Of a DNA stretch of 64,000 nucleotides, positions 9,019 through 19,619 are shown in pieces. A program made the translations under genes and the position numbers. The notes beneath the pieces were generated by a model. It was not told where the DNA came from and did not search any database. It saw nothing but the letters and a program-made list of their open reading frames with translations. Each line of letters opens with the position of its first letter. The stretch's first letter is position 1. This stretch comes from Roseateles sp. (GTDB taxonomy: Bacteria; Pseudomonadota; Gammaproteobacteria; Burkholderiales; Burkholderiaceae_C), in the NCBI RefSeq assembly GCF_019237615.1, contig NZ_JAFAGT010000033.1, positions 23,993 through 87,992 on the forward strand, given 5' to 3'.

Positions 9019-10859
9019 GGCTTGGCGGCTTGTGCTCGGTAATGCCGGGCCAGCACGTCGAAGGCCTGCTTGCGCTGGCCGGTCTCGGACAGCAGGCCCT
9101 TGCGGTTCCAGCCGTTCTGGAAGACAGGGTGCTCGCGGCGCGGCGAGCGGAAGTCCTTCAGCACCCAGGGCGAGAGGCCGCGCAGGTTGGGGATGCGGGC
9201 CAGCATGCCCAGCGTGGCGCGGTAGTAGGCGGCTTGGAACTCCTCGCTCCATTTCTTGGGTTGGTCGCCCAGGTCGTGGTGGTCAGCCAGCGCGTCGGCG
9301 CCGAATTCCGACACCAGCAGCGGCTTGTCGGTGGGCAGCGCCCACTGGAGCCGGTCGAGGTCTTCCAGCATGTCATCGCCGTACCAGCCCGCGTAGGTGT
9401 TGACGGCCATCACGTCCAAGTGCGGCAGCAGCGGGTCGGCGATCCTGACCGTGTCGCCCCGGCGCTCCACCAGCAGTGCGGCGCTGATGAGGCGGCTGGA
9501 GTCCAGCGCGCGCACGGTGGCGGCCAGCGCGGCGTGGAAGCGGGTGCGGTTCTCGGCCACTGGCGTCTCGTTGCCCACGCTCCACAGCGCCAGCGCCGCG
9601 CGGTTGCGGTCGCGGTAAATGGTCTCGGCCTGCTGGCGCCGGGCCTTCAACAGTACGGCGGGATGGTCCCAGTCCACTGTCCAGTAGACGGGGATCTCGC
9701 TCCACACCAGCAGTCCCAGCTCGTCGGCTGCGCGCAGCATGGCCTCAGCATGCGGGTAGTGCGACAGACGCACATAGTTGCCATTGAGGCCTGCCTTGAC
9801 CTCGCCCAGCAGCGCGCGGGCCGCCGAGTCGCTGAGACGGCGGGCCGGGTTGGCGCCCAGTTCTTCCTCGTGCAGCGACACGCCGCGCAGCGTGATGGGC
9901 TTGCCGTTCAGCAGGATCTCGCTGCCTCTCACGGCAAGCGTGCGGAAGCCCATGCGATCGGTCACGGCGTCGTCGTCGCTGGCGAAGCGCACCGCGTAGA
10001 GCTGGGGTGACTCGGGCGACCAACGCTTCAGCGCGCCGGGTGCGGCGACGTCGAAGCGGGCCTCGCCATGGGCGTCGGTCGTCGCCTGCGTCTTCAGCCC
10101 CAGGGCCTCGATCTGCACGCTGACGGGCTGGTGGGCGGCCTGCGCGCCGTTGAGCTGCAGGCTGCCCACCAGGCGGCCGGCGTCGGTCAGGCGCAGCGTG
10201 GCGTCGTCGATGAATGTGGCGGGCGTCTGGATGAGCTTCACGGGCCGCGTGATGCCGCCGTACAGGTCCCAGTCGGTGATCTCGGCAGGGATGCTCTGCG
10301 CGTCGTGGCGTGAGTCCACGCCCACGACGAGTCGGTTGCCGCTGGCGCGCAGTACATCGCCCACCTCCAGCACGAAGGGCGTGAAGCCGCCTTCGTGTCG
10401 GCCGACCTCCTTGCCGTTCAGGTAGACATGGGCGCGGTAGTTGACGGCCTCGAAGCGCAGGAAGCTGCGCTGGCCTGGCTTGGGCGGCGCAGCATCGAAG
10501 CGGCGCTGGAACCAGACCAAGCCGTCGTACCAGCGCAGCTCGGGTGTGGCGGCGTTCCAGGCGCCGGGGATCTCCATGGCCGGGCCACGGTCGAGGTCGA
10601 ACTCGAAGAAGCCCGTGCCGGGCTTGGCCTCCTCGGCGGCGACGTCCACGTCGCGGTGGCGCTGCATGCGTGACTTGGCGACCCAGCCGTTGATGTCGCT
10701 CAGGCCGGTGCGGTAGTAGTCCTTGGAATAGGTCCAGCGGCCTGAGAGGTCCTGCACCTCGGCGCGCTGGCCAGTCAGCAGCAGGGGCGGGCGCAGCGCG
10801 TCAGCGGCGAAGGCGGGCGCGGCAATGAGCGCCAGCAGGGCAAGCGCGCGACGGATCAC
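9015..10859 (-). CDS. GH2 beta-glycosidase (beta-galactosidase/beta-glucuronidase type)
   Basis: A 614-residue secreted enzyme with a signal peptide (VIRRALALLALIAAPAFAA). Domains in order are the jelly-roll sugar-binding domain (GAWNAATPELRWYDGLVWFQRRF, YLNGKEVGRHEGGFTPF), the immunoglobulin-like domain and the TIM barrel. WSVGNET carries the acid/base Glu and VSEFGAD the nucleophile Glu. EFGAD and the compact length are closer to beta-glucuronidases than to LacZ. In RG-I degradation it would trim galactose or (4-O-methyl)glucuronic acid from side chains. The GTG start overlaps the GH51 stop (GTGA), and its own stop overlaps the esterase start. Confidence 0.82.
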   Translation of the reverse strand: MIRRALALLALIAAPAFAADALRPPLLLTGQRAEVQDLSGRWTYSKDYYRTGLSDINGWVAKSRMQRHRDVDVAAEEAKPGTGFFEFDLDRGPAMEIPGAWNAATPELRWYDGLVWFQRRFDAAPPKPGQRSFLRFEAVNYRAHVYLNGKEVGRHEGGFTPFVLEVGDVLRASGNRLVVGVDSRHDAQSIPAEITDWDLYGGITRPVKLIQTPATFIDDATLRLTDAGRLVGSLQLNGAQAAHQPVSVQIEALGLKTQATTDAHGEARFDVAAPGALKRWSPESPQLYAVRFASDDDAVTDRMGFRTLAVRGSEILLNGKPITLRGVSLHEEELGANPARRLSDSAARALLGEVKAGLNGNYVRLSHYPHAEAMLRAADELGLLVWSEIPVYWTVDWDHPAVLLKARRQQAETIYRDRNRAALALWSVGNETPVAENRTRFHAALAATVRALDSSRLISAALLVERRGDTVRIADPLLPHLDVMAVNTYAGWYGDDMLEDLDRLQWALPTDKPLLVSEFGADALADHHDLGDQPKKWSEEFQAAYYRATLGMLARIPNLRGLSPWVLKDFRSPRREHPVFQNGWNRKGLLSETGQRKQAFDVLARHYRAQAAKP

Positions 10860-12397
10860 GGCTGCACTTCCAGCACGAGCACCGACTTGGCCGGCAGGGT
10901 CACGGCCAGCTGGCCGCCCGTGGCCTGCGCCTTGAACGACTGCGGCCTGACACGGTCTGGCGCCTCGAAGCGGTTCTCGGCGTCCATGGTGGCGGCCGTC
11001 AGCAGTTGGCCGGTCACGGCGCGCACGCTCTTGCCGCCCACGGCGATCTGCAGCGGCAGTGGGTTGCCGGGATGGGTGTTGGCAAGGCTGAGCAGCAGCC
11101 GGCCGTCGGCGCCCTTGGCGGCGCTGGCGGACAAGGCCGGGATGCTGTGCTGGCCCAGCGTGTAGGCCGGCACGCCGGCCAGCTTCACCGGCAGCGAAGT
11201 CGCGTCCTGGAAGGGCAGGTGCATCGCGAACGCGTGGTAGCTGGGCGTCAGCACCATGCGCTCCTGGTCTGTGACGACCATGGCCTGCAGCACGTTGACC
11301 ATCTGCGCGATGTTGGCCATCTTCACGCGCTCGGCATGGCGGTGGAAGACGTGGAAGTGCAGCGCGGCCAGCACCGCATCGCGCAGCGTATTGCGCTGGA
11401 CGAGGAAGCCGGCGTCGGTGCCGGGCTCGGGGTCGTACCAGCTGCCCCATTCGTCGAAGTAGATGGCGAGCTTCCTCGCGGGATCGTTGCGGTCCAGGAT
11501 TTCGCGGTGCTTGGCGAGGTAGCCGTCAATGGTCTGCGGCACGGCCAGCGTAGAGATCCACTCGGCCTCGGGGAAGGCGATGGCCGAGCCCTTCTTCTCC
11601 CAGTCTCGCGTGGGCAGCGAGTACTGGTGGTGGGTGACGGCATCCATGCGCTGCTTGATCTCGGCGCTCAGCGTCTCGACCCAGTTCAGCTCCAAGCCCT
11701 GGCCGCCACTGGCGACCAGCTTGGGCCGGTTGCCTCGCGGCGCCTTGGCGAAGGTGGACCAGTGCCTGTAGAGGTCGGCGTAGTAGCCGGGCTTCATGTG
11801 GCCGCCGCAGCCCCAGCTTTCGTTGCCTATTCCCCAGTGCTGGATCTTCCAGGGCTTGTCGCGGCCGTTGGCGCGGCGCTCTCTGGCCAGCGCCGTGTCG
11901 CCTTCGGCCGTCAGGTATTCCAGCCATTCGGCCATCTCCTGCACGGTGCCGGAGCCGAGGTTGGCGTTGATGTACACCTCGCTGCCGAGCTGCTCGGCGA
12001 GGTCCATGAACTCATGCGTGCCCACCGCGTTGGGCTCGATGACGCCTCCCCAGCTGGTGTTGACGCGTGGCGGACGCCGGGCCTGCGGGCCGATGCCGTC
12101 CCGCCAGTGGTATTCGTCGGCGAAGCAGCCGCCGGGCCAGCGCAGCACGGGCACCTTGATGGCCTTGAGCGCGTTGACGACGTCGCTGCGCCAGCCGCGC
12201 ACATTGGGGATCCTGGAGTCCGCCCCCACCCAGAGGCCGCCGTAGATGCCGGCGCCCAGGTGCTCGGCGAACTGGCCGTAGATCTGGCGCGCGATGACGG
12301 GGCCGGGCTGGTCGGCTTGGATGTCGATGCGGACCGGCTCGGCCGCGCGGGCGGCAAGGGACGCGGCGAGGCAGATGGAGAGCAGCAGCTGTTTCAT
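10856..12397 (-). CDS. Alpha-L-arabinofuranosidase, GH51
   Basis: A 513-residue enzyme that removes terminal arabinofuranose from arabinan or arabinogalactan side chains (EC 3.2.1.55 by family). The signal peptide is MKQLLLSICLAASLAARAAE. GH51 marks include VLRWPGGCFADEYHWRDGIG, WGIGNESWGCGG (acid/base Glu) and IYFDEWGSWY (nucleophile Glu), followed by the C-terminal beta-sandwich. Length is usual for the family. The start at 12397 overlaps the upstream stop as ATGA; an in-frame ATG at 12403 is an alternative. It should act in the periplasm, giving arabinose for which no catabolic genes are in view. Confidence 0.9.
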   Translation of the reverse strand: MKQLLLSICLAASLAARAAEPVRIDIQADQPGPVIARQIYGQFAEHLGAGIYGGLWVGADSRIPNVRGWRSDVVNALKAIKVPVLRWPGGCFADEYHWRDGIGPQARRPPRVNTSWGGVIEPNAVGTHEFMDLAEQLGSEVYINANLGSGTVQEMAEWLEYLTAEGDTALARERRANGRDKPWKIQHWGIGNESWGCGGHMKPGYYADLYRHWSTFAKAPRGNRPKLVASGGQGLELNWVETLSAEIKQRMDAVTHHQYSLPTRDWEKKGSAIAFPEAEWISTLAVPQTIDGYLAKHREILDRNDPARKLAIYFDEWGSWYDPEPGTDAGFLVQRNTLRDAVLAALHFHVFHRHAERVKMANIAQMVNVLQAMVVTDQERMVLTPSYHAFAMHLPFQDATSLPVKLAGVPAYTLGQHSIPALSASAAKGADGRLLLSLANTHPGNPLPLQIAVGGKSVRAVTGQLLTAATMDAENRFEAPDRVRPQSFKAQATGGQLAVTLPAKSVLVLEVQP

Positions 12398-13164
12398 CGG
12401 CATTGGAGGATCTGGAAGTCGCGGATCTGCAGGCGGCTGGCCGTGGTGCGCAGCGCGAAATAGCCTTGCAGGCGAGGTTGGGGATCGGTGCGGGTGAAGA
12501 CAGCCCGGCCGTCGGCCGACCAGAGCAGGTGGACGGGGTCGGTGGCCGTGGGCCGGCGCGAGACGATCTCGATGGCCAGCGGCTTGGCCAGGTGCAGCCG
12601 GGTCTGAGGCGTCATGGGCTGCTCGCCGGGCTCGGCGATTGACGCGTCGGCGAAGCCGGCCAGCAGGCGGCGCCGGCTGCCGTCGTACAGGCGCAGCCGC
12701 GTCGTCGTGTTGGCATTGGCGCCGAAGCCGGCGTAGTAGGTGGGCAGATCGTCGTAGCCGGCGAACCTGCCGCTGCGTGGATGGGGCTCGGCGCCATCCG
12801 CTTCGAGCGCATTCCAGAACATGTTCAGGTCCGAGATGCGGCCGGCATGCGGCCCGGCGCTGACCGGGGCCGGCAGGGCCGTGGCGCTGAAGCGGATGGC
12901 GTAGTCGCCCGACAGCGGCTCGCGCCACCACAGGCTCAGGCCGGCGGGCGTGGCAATGTCCAGCGTGCCCCTGTCGGCGGTGACGACGGCGCGCGCGTCC
13001 TCGGCTTCCAGCCGCCAGCGCGTCAGGCCGGCGCGGAAGTCGTCAGCGGCGACTTGCTCCAGCCGGCGCGGCGCTTCGCACCATTCGGCAGCGGATGTCG
13101 TCAGCGGCAACGCGAGCGTCAGCCCGACTAGCCCGCAAAGTGGAAGACGGAAGGCAGAGACCAT
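12394..13164 (-). CDS. Secreted DUF6250/YesU-like protein of unknown function
   Basis: A 256-residue protein with a signal peptide (MVSAFRLPLCGLVGLTLALPLTTSAA) and a single concanavalin-like beta-sandwich. The stretch ISDLNMFWNALE, RSGRFAGYDDLPTYYAGFGA and NTTTRLRLYDG matches the DUF6250/DUF1961 (YesU) proteins that accompany rhamnogalacturonan genes in many bacteria. No confirmed activity is known to me; binding or a lyase/hydrolase accessory role is possible. Its 5' end overlaps rhaM by 37 bp and its stop overlaps GH51 by 4 bp, so it belongs firmly to this operon. Confidence 0.65.
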   Translation of the reverse strand: MVSAFRLPLCGLVGLTLALPLTTSAAEWCEAPRRLEQVAADDFRAGLTRWRLEAEDARAVVTADRGTLDIATPAGLSLWWREPLSGDYAIRFSATALPAPVSAGPHAGRISDLNMFWNALEADGAEPHPRSGRFAGYDDLPTYYAGFGANANTTTRLRLYDGSRRRLLAGFADASIAEPGEQPMTPQTRLHLAKPLAIEIVSRRPTATDPVHLLWSADGRAVFTRTDPQPRLQGYFALRTTASRLQIRDFQILQCR

Positions 13165-13451
13165 TGACGTGGCTTGTTGTCTGCTTCGACTTCCATCAGC
13201 GGGGCCATGTAGTCCCACCAGCGGCGCATGACGGGCTGCAGCGGTAGCTCGTCGAAGGCCTTGCCCGGCTTGCGCTTGAGCACGGCGAACAAGCTCAGCG
13301 TGCCCTCGTCCAGGAAGATGGAGTAGTCGTGGATGCCGGCGGCGCGCAGCGCCTGGGCCAGCTCTGGCCACAGCTCGTCGTGGCGCTTCTTGTACTCCGG
13401 CACCACGCCGGGCTTGAGCTGCATCCTGAAGGCGAGGATCTCGTCGCTCAT
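13128..13451 (-). CDS. rhaM: L-rhamnose mutarotase RhaM
   Basis: A 107-residue cytoplasmic protein, the usual length for RhaM, which interconverts alpha- and beta-L-rhamnopyranose and feeds the isomerase. The family pattern is clear: AFRMQLKPGVVPEYKKRHDE, LWPELAQALRAAGIHDYSIF, TLSLFAVLKRK and PVMRRWWDYMAPLM, including the His and the paired Trp residues typical of the active site. A strong Shine-Dalgarno GGAGACAAG lies at 13455-13463. Its 3' end runs 37 bp into the following gene, an unusually long overlap. Confidence 0.93.
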   Translation of the reverse strand: MSDEILAFRMQLKPGVVPEYKKRHDELWPELAQALRAAGIHDYSIFLDEGTLSLFAVLKRKPGKAFDELPLQPVMRRWWDYMAPLMEVEADNKPRQWSLPSVFHFAG

Positions 13452-13474
13452 CGTCTTGTCTCCTTGTGGGTTCT

Positions 13475-14857
13475 TCAAAGCACGTCCTGCTCGGCCATGC
13501 TCAGCGCCGACACGTCGCGGCGGCGCAGTGCCGGGTCCTCGTGCCAGTGCCGGGTGTCCAGGCCGGCCAGCTCGACGCCGGCGCCCACCGCGATGGGCGT
13601 GCCGGTCTGCAGCCGGCAGTCGGCGCCGAAGCGCCAGCCGCGCACGTCCTGCACATGGCCGCCGCACCTGGCCTGGAGGTCCAGCCCGCTGAAATGGAAG
13701 TCGCGCAGCGGCGCCTCGGCATAGGCGTCCACCTCGAAGGCGACCTGGGCGCCGCGGGCGTGCAGCTGGGCAATTCGCACGCCGCCGACCTCGGTGCGGC
13801 CGAGTCCAGGGGGCACGGGCGCGGTAAGGGCCCGCCAGTGGCGCGGCGCGTGGGGCAGTTCGGCATCGGGGATGTGGGCGCGGCTGTAGCCGGGGTTCCA
13901 GTTCATCGTCACGCGCAGCGCCGTGGGCACGTCGCGCAGCGTGATCTGGCTGAGCTGCAGGTCCTCGATGCGCCCGCCGCGTGTGGGTGCGGACTTGAAC
14001 AGCACACCTACCGGCACGCCGCCCAGCACTTCGATGCGCTGGGCATGGATGCGGCGCAGGCCGCCGGAGGTCTCGCTGCCAAAAGTGAGGCCGGCGGCGC
14101 CTTCGCGGATGATGCAGTCGCTGATCGTGATGTCCTCGCTGGGCCGCGCAACACGCAGGCCGTCGGCGTCGCGGCCGGCCTTCAGGCACAGGGCGTCGTC
14201 GTTGACGGCTATGTCGGCGCGGCGGATCTGCACGCGGCGCGAGGAGTCGACGTCGATGCCGTCGGTGGACGGACCGCGCGCTTCCTCGTTGTTGCGGATG
14301 GTGACGCCGTCGACGACGACGTCCTCGGAGTAGCAGAGGTGCAGCGTCCAGAAGCCCGAACGGCGCAGCAGCAGGCCTTCGCCGATGCGGACGCGGGCCG
14401 ACTCGAAGACCTGCACGAGGCGGGGGCGTTGTGCGTCGTAGTCCGACGCCCATCGCAGGCCGCGCGGCTCGTAGAGCGCGCGCAAGGCCCAGTAGCTGTC
14501 CCAGAACACTTGGCCGTCGCCGTCAATGCAGCCCTCGCCGACGAGGCTGACGTCGTGCTCGCCGTAGATGTTGACGAGGGCCGCCGGCCAGCGCATCTCG
14601 ATGCCTGCCACGCGCGTGGGCAACAGCGGGTAGTCGGCCAGGTCGTGCGAGCCCAGCAGCATGGCGCCGCGGTCCAGTCGCAGCGTCATGCCGCTCTTCA
14701 GGAAGAGGGCGCCCGTCAGGTAGACGCCGGGGCCCAGACGCAACTCCGAACCCTGCAGGGCGGCCGAGTCGATGGCAGCCTGCAGGGCGCGGGTGTCGAG
14801 CGCACACCCGTCACCGCGGGCGCCGAAGGCCTGCGCATCCACGCAAGCCCGCGTCAT
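13475..14857 (-). CDS. GH28 family glycosidase (polygalacturonase/RG-hydrolase fold), cytoplasmic
   Basis: A 460-residue parallel beta-helix protein of GH28. It starts with ARGDG and repeats of the helix; catalytic aspartates sit in STDGID (197-202) and VNDDALCLKAG (Asp220, Asp221). The usual G-H-G loop reads GLTFGSE (256-262), so the conserved His is absent, and RIK is replaced by LFKSAPTRGG (286-295). These changes suggest an exo-acting or rhamnogalacturonan/unsaturated-oligosaccharide enzyme rather than an endo-polygalacturonase. There is no signal peptide, which places it in the cytoplasm with GH105. The ATG overlaps the rhaI stop (TGATG). Exact specificity is unknown. Confidence 0.78.
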   Translation of the reverse strand: MTRACVDAQAFGARGDGCALDTRALQAAIDSAALQGSELRLGPGVYLTGALFLKSGMTLRLDRGAMLLGSHDLADYPLLPTRVAGIEMRWPAALVNIYGEHDVSLVGEGCIDGDGQVFWDSYWALRALYEPRGLRWASDYDAQRPRLVQVFESARVRIGEGLLLRRSGFWTLHLCYSEDVVVDGVTIRNNEEARGPSTDGIDVDSSRRVQIRRADIAVNDDALCLKAGRDADGLRVARPSEDITISDCIIREGAAGLTFGSETSGGLRRIHAQRIEVLGGVPVGVLFKSAPTRGGRIEDLQLSQITLRDVPTALRVTMNWNPGYSRAHIPDAELPHAPRHWRALTAPVPPGLGRTEVGGVRIAQLHARGAQVAFEVDAYAEAPLRDFHFSGLDLQARCGGHVQDVRGWRFGADCRLQTGTPIAVGAGVELAGLDTRHWHEDPALRRRDVSALSMAEQDVL

Positions 14858-16155
14858 CAGACGATGCCGCTGCCAGAGGCGCCAGCCTTCGGGGGACGCT
14901 TGACGGCCACTTGATTGCGGTAGCCGCTGGCGCGGTAGGCCGCAACCGGGTCGATGGCGCCGCCGGCGCGCAGGCGGGCCATCGCGAGGATGGGACTGAC
15001 GTCGGTGCGGAAGGCCTTCTTCAGCGTCTGCGCGGACTGCAGCGCGTCGTTGTCGGCCTGGAAGCCGGCCAGTGCGGCGCGGTCCACCAGCGCGGCCTGC
15101 ACGAAGGCGCGCTGAACTTCGACGGCGCTGCTCATCAGGCTCTCGATGGGATCGGTCACGTTGTGCGACTGGTCCAGCATGTAGGCGGGGTTGAACGCCG
15201 CACCGTCGCGCTGGGCCGCATCGGCCAGCTCGTTGAAGACCAGGAAGAGCTGGAAGGGGTCGATGGAGCCCGAGTCCAGGTCGTCGTCGCCGTACTTGCT
15301 GTCGTTGAAGTGGAAGCCGCCCAGCTTGCCGAACTGCGCCAGGCGCGCCACGATCATCTCGATGTTGGTGTTGGGCGCGTGGTGGCCCAGGTCCACCAGG
15401 CACTTGGCCTTCTCGCCCAGTTGCTGGGCGACGGCGAAGCTGGTGCCCCAGTCGGCGATGACGGTGCAGTAGAAGGCCGGCTCGAAGAGCTTGTGCTCGA
15501 TGTACATCAGCCAGTCGGCCGGCAGCGCGGCGTAGATGCCCTTGGCGCTGTCCAGGTAGCGCTCCAGCGCGCCGCGCAGGTTGTGTTGGCCGGGGAAGTT
15601 GGCGCCGTCGCCCACCCACACCGTCAGGCCCTTGGAGCCCAAGGTCTTGCCCAGCTCGATGCACTCGATGTTGTGAGCCACGGCCTGCTCGCGGGCGGCC
15701 TGGCTCTGCGCGGTCAGGCTGCCGTACTTGTAGCTGTGGGCCTGGCCGGCCTGGTCCTGGAAGGTGTTGGAGTTGACGGCGTCAAAGCCCAGGCCCAGCG
15801 AGTCGGCCTGCTGGCGCAGCGCCTTGGGGTCGGCCGGCTTGTCCCACGGGAAGTGCAGGGACACAGTGGGCGTGGCGCGGGTGAGCTGGTGGATGACGGC
15901 GCAGTCCTCCAGCTTCTCGGTCACGTCGCGCGGCTCGCCCATGCCCGGGAAACGCGCGAAGCGCGTGCCACCGGTGCCCACGCCCCAGCTGGGCACGGCC
16001 ACGGCGAAGCCCTGGGCCTTGGCGGTCAGCGCGTCGATGTCCACGCCGCGGCGCGACAGCATGCCGCCCAGCGCGTCGTAGTCGGCCTGCAGCGCGGCGC
16101 GCTGCGTGGCGTTGTGCTGCTCGACCTGGGCCGCGTCGATGATGGTCTTGCTCAT
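14857..16155 (-). CDS. rhaI: L-rhamnose isomerase RhaI
   Basis: A 432-residue TIM-barrel isomerase converting L-rhamnose to L-rhamnulose (EC 5.3.1.14). The sequence fits the Pseudomonas stutzeri/rhizobial RhaI type rather than E. coli RhaA: FAVAVPSWGVGTGGTRFARF, ADSLGLGFDAVNSNTF, YIEHKLFEPAFYCTVIADWG, KCLVDLGHHAPNTNIEMIVA, GGFHFNDSKYGDDDLDSGSI. The metal-binding Glu, Asp and His residues in these segments are kept. Shine-Dalgarno GGAGACAAG at 16157-16165. It lies 21 bp after the aldolase/dehydrogenase gene, second in the operon. Confidence 0.95.
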   Translation of the reverse strand: MSKTIIDAAQVEQHNATQRAALQADYDALGGMLSRRGVDIDALTAKAQGFAVAVPSWGVGTGGTRFARFPGMGEPRDVTEKLEDCAVIHQLTRATPTVSLHFPWDKPADPKALRQQADSLGLGFDAVNSNTFQDQAGQAHSYKYGSLTAQSQAAREQAVAHNIECIELGKTLGSKGLTVWVGDGANFPGQHNLRGALERYLDSAKGIYAALPADWLMYIEHKLFEPAFYCTVIADWGTSFAVAQQLGEKAKCLVDLGHHAPNTNIEMIVARLAQFGKLGGFHFNDSKYGDDDLDSGSIDPFQLFLVFNELADAAQRDGAAFNPAYMLDQSHNVTDPIESLMSSAVEVQRAFVQAALVDRAALAGFQADNDALQSAQTLKKAFRTDVSPILAMARLRAGGAIDPVAAYRASGYRNQVAVKRPPKAGASGSGIV

Positions 16156-16176
16156 GCTTGTCTCCTGCGCCGATTC

Positions 16177-18285
<2,109 letters not shown>

Positions 18286-18369
18286 CAGCTTGCCTGTATA
18301 AGGTCCGTCACTTGTCCCCATGGCCGCGGCCTGCGGTCCCCGGGGCCCGCGTCTGGCGGGTTAGCGGGC

Positions 18370-18393
18370 CGCAGTGTGGAGCGAAACACTGCG
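18370..18393. other. Inverted repeat in the rhaEW leader
   Basis: CGCAGTGT (18370-18377) and ACACTGCG (18386-18393) form a perfect 8-bp stem with an 8-base loop, about 85-110 bp before the rhaEW start. It could be an mRNA hairpin or a second protein site. Nothing else coding is seen in the 452-bp divergent region 18286-18737. Confidence 0.35.
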
Positions 18394-18462
18394 CGATGCG
18401 CGGAGCCTGCGCAGTAAATCAAAAGGATGAGCGAAAGCGCCGCCGGCCATGCCGCCGCTCAC

Positions 18463-18488
18463 GAAACGCTCACGGCCGTGAGCGTTTC
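18463..18488. promoter_or_regulatory. Perfect 26-bp palindrome between rhaEW and the deoR-type gene
   Basis: The left arm GAAACGCTCACGG (18463-18475) is exactly complementary to the right arm CCGTGAGCGTTTC (18476-18488). The central TCACGGCCGTGA (18470-18481) matches the core of both operators in front of the TonB receptor. It lies 4 bp upstream of a good -35 element for the regulator gene and about 180 bp before the rhaEW start. This is the best candidate for an autoregulatory operator of the DeoR-family protein. Confidence 0.75.
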
Positions 18489-18492
18489 CTGA

Positions 18493-18521
18493 TTGACGCT
18501 GTCACGCACCTGACGTAATCT
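18493..18521 (+). promoter_or_regulatory. Sigma-70 promoter for the regulator-kinase pair
   Basis: TTGACG (18493-18498) and TAATCT (18516-18521) are separated by the optimal 17 bp. The 26-bp palindrome ends 4 bp upstream. Transcription from here would give a leader of about 210 bases before the regulator start. Confidence 0.6.
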
Positions 18522-18737
18522 GCACTTGGAACGGCGTTTCACCCAGGCTTTGATTGATTCCCAGCGTGAGTGGACGTACCTCCGGCGGCCGTCGCCTACG
18601 CCCTCCAGCCGCACGCCCCGACCCGGCCTCAGCCGGGCCGCCAAGCCAAACGATGCCCGCCCTCCAGAGGCTGGGTTCCATAAATACGAGACAACGGTCG
18701 CCGCCGGTTCTCCGGGACGCCCGAGAAGGTGATCCTC

Positions 18738-19619
18738 ATGATCAATCACAAGCGCCACAAACGCCTGCTAAAACTACTGGACGAGCGCGAGCACGCCAGC
18801 GTCCAGCAATTGATGGAGTGGTTGTCGGCATCCGCCGCCACCGTACGCCGGGATATTTCATGGCTGGCCGCGAAAAACCAGTTGACGCGTACCCGTGGTG
18901 GCGCGCAAAGACTGGAGCAGAAGAAAAAGTCTTATACGCTGTCCAGCGAGACATTTCAAAACAACGCCCAGCAGAATACTGCGGCCAAGCGCGCCATCGC
19001 CCGTTATGCCACCTCGATGTGCAATAACGGAGAAACCATCATCATCAACGGTGGAACCACCACGTTCATGATGGCGGAGTTTCTCGTCGAGAAACAGCTG
19101 AAGATTCTCACGAATTCCTTCCTGATGGCCGAGCGCCTGCTCGTCACCAGCGACAACGAAATCATCCTGCCGGGCGGGCGGGTCTACCGCGAGCAGAACG
19201 TCATCCTCAGCCCGTTCGAGAACGACGTCGCCCAGCACCATTACGCGGCCAAGATGTTCATGGGCGTCTACGGCCTGTCCATCCTGGGCCTGATGGAAGC
19301 CGACCCGCTGCTGATCCAGGCCGAGAAGCGCCTCATCGGCCAGGCCGAGGAACTGGTCGTGCTGGTGGACAGCTCCAAGTTCCAGCGCAAGGCCGGCCTG
19401 GTGCTGTGCGGGCTGAACCGCGTCTCCACCGTCATCACCGACACCGGTGCGTCCGACAGCGCCGTGCAACTGCTGGAGCATTACGGCGTGCGCGTCATCA
19501 CCGTGGAGCCCGAAGCGGTGGACCCCAGGGTCGTGGAGGCTTCGGCCATGAGCTCGCACGACTACGCGGCCGTGCTGGAAGCCGGCGCCTATGGACGCCA
19601 TGCGGGGCTGAACTCTTGA
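18738..19619 (+). CDS. DeoR/GlpR-family transcriptional regulator of rhamnose use
   Basis: A 293-residue regulator. The N-terminal winged helix (KRHKRLLKLLDEREHASVQQ, SASAATVRRDISWLAAK, TRTRGGAQ) is the DeoR signature. The C-terminal sugar-phosphate sensor domain keeps the isomerase-like loops INGGTTTFMMAEFL, ILPGGRVYREQNV and VLVDSSKFQRKAG. Such proteins usually respond to a phosphorylated pathway sugar; rhamnulose-1-phosphate is the natural guess here. The ATG at 18738 is chosen because AGAAGGTGA lies 7-14 bp upstream; a GTG at 18729 is in frame. The stop overlaps the kinase start (TTGA). It faces rhaEW across a palindrome-bearing region. Confidence 0.88.
   Translation: MINHKRHKRLLKLLDEREHASVQQLMEWLSASAATVRRDISWLAAKNQLTRTRGGAQRLEQKKKSYTLSSETFQNNAQQNTAAKRAIARYATSMCNNGETIIINGGTTTFMMAEFLVEKQLKILTNSFLMAERLLVTSDNEIILPGGRVYREQNVILSPFENDVAQHHYAAKMFMGVYGLSILGLMEADPLLIQAEKRLIGQAEELVVLVDSSKFQRKAGLVLCGLNRVSTVITDTGASDSAVQLLEHYGVRVITVEPEAVDPRVVEASAMSSHDYAAVLEAGAYGRHAGLNS

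Noticed and set aside
18463..18488. Rho-independent terminator
   Set aside because: The stem has no loop and no T-run, lies between divergent genes next to a promoter, and shares its core with sites upstream of another gene; an operator fits better.
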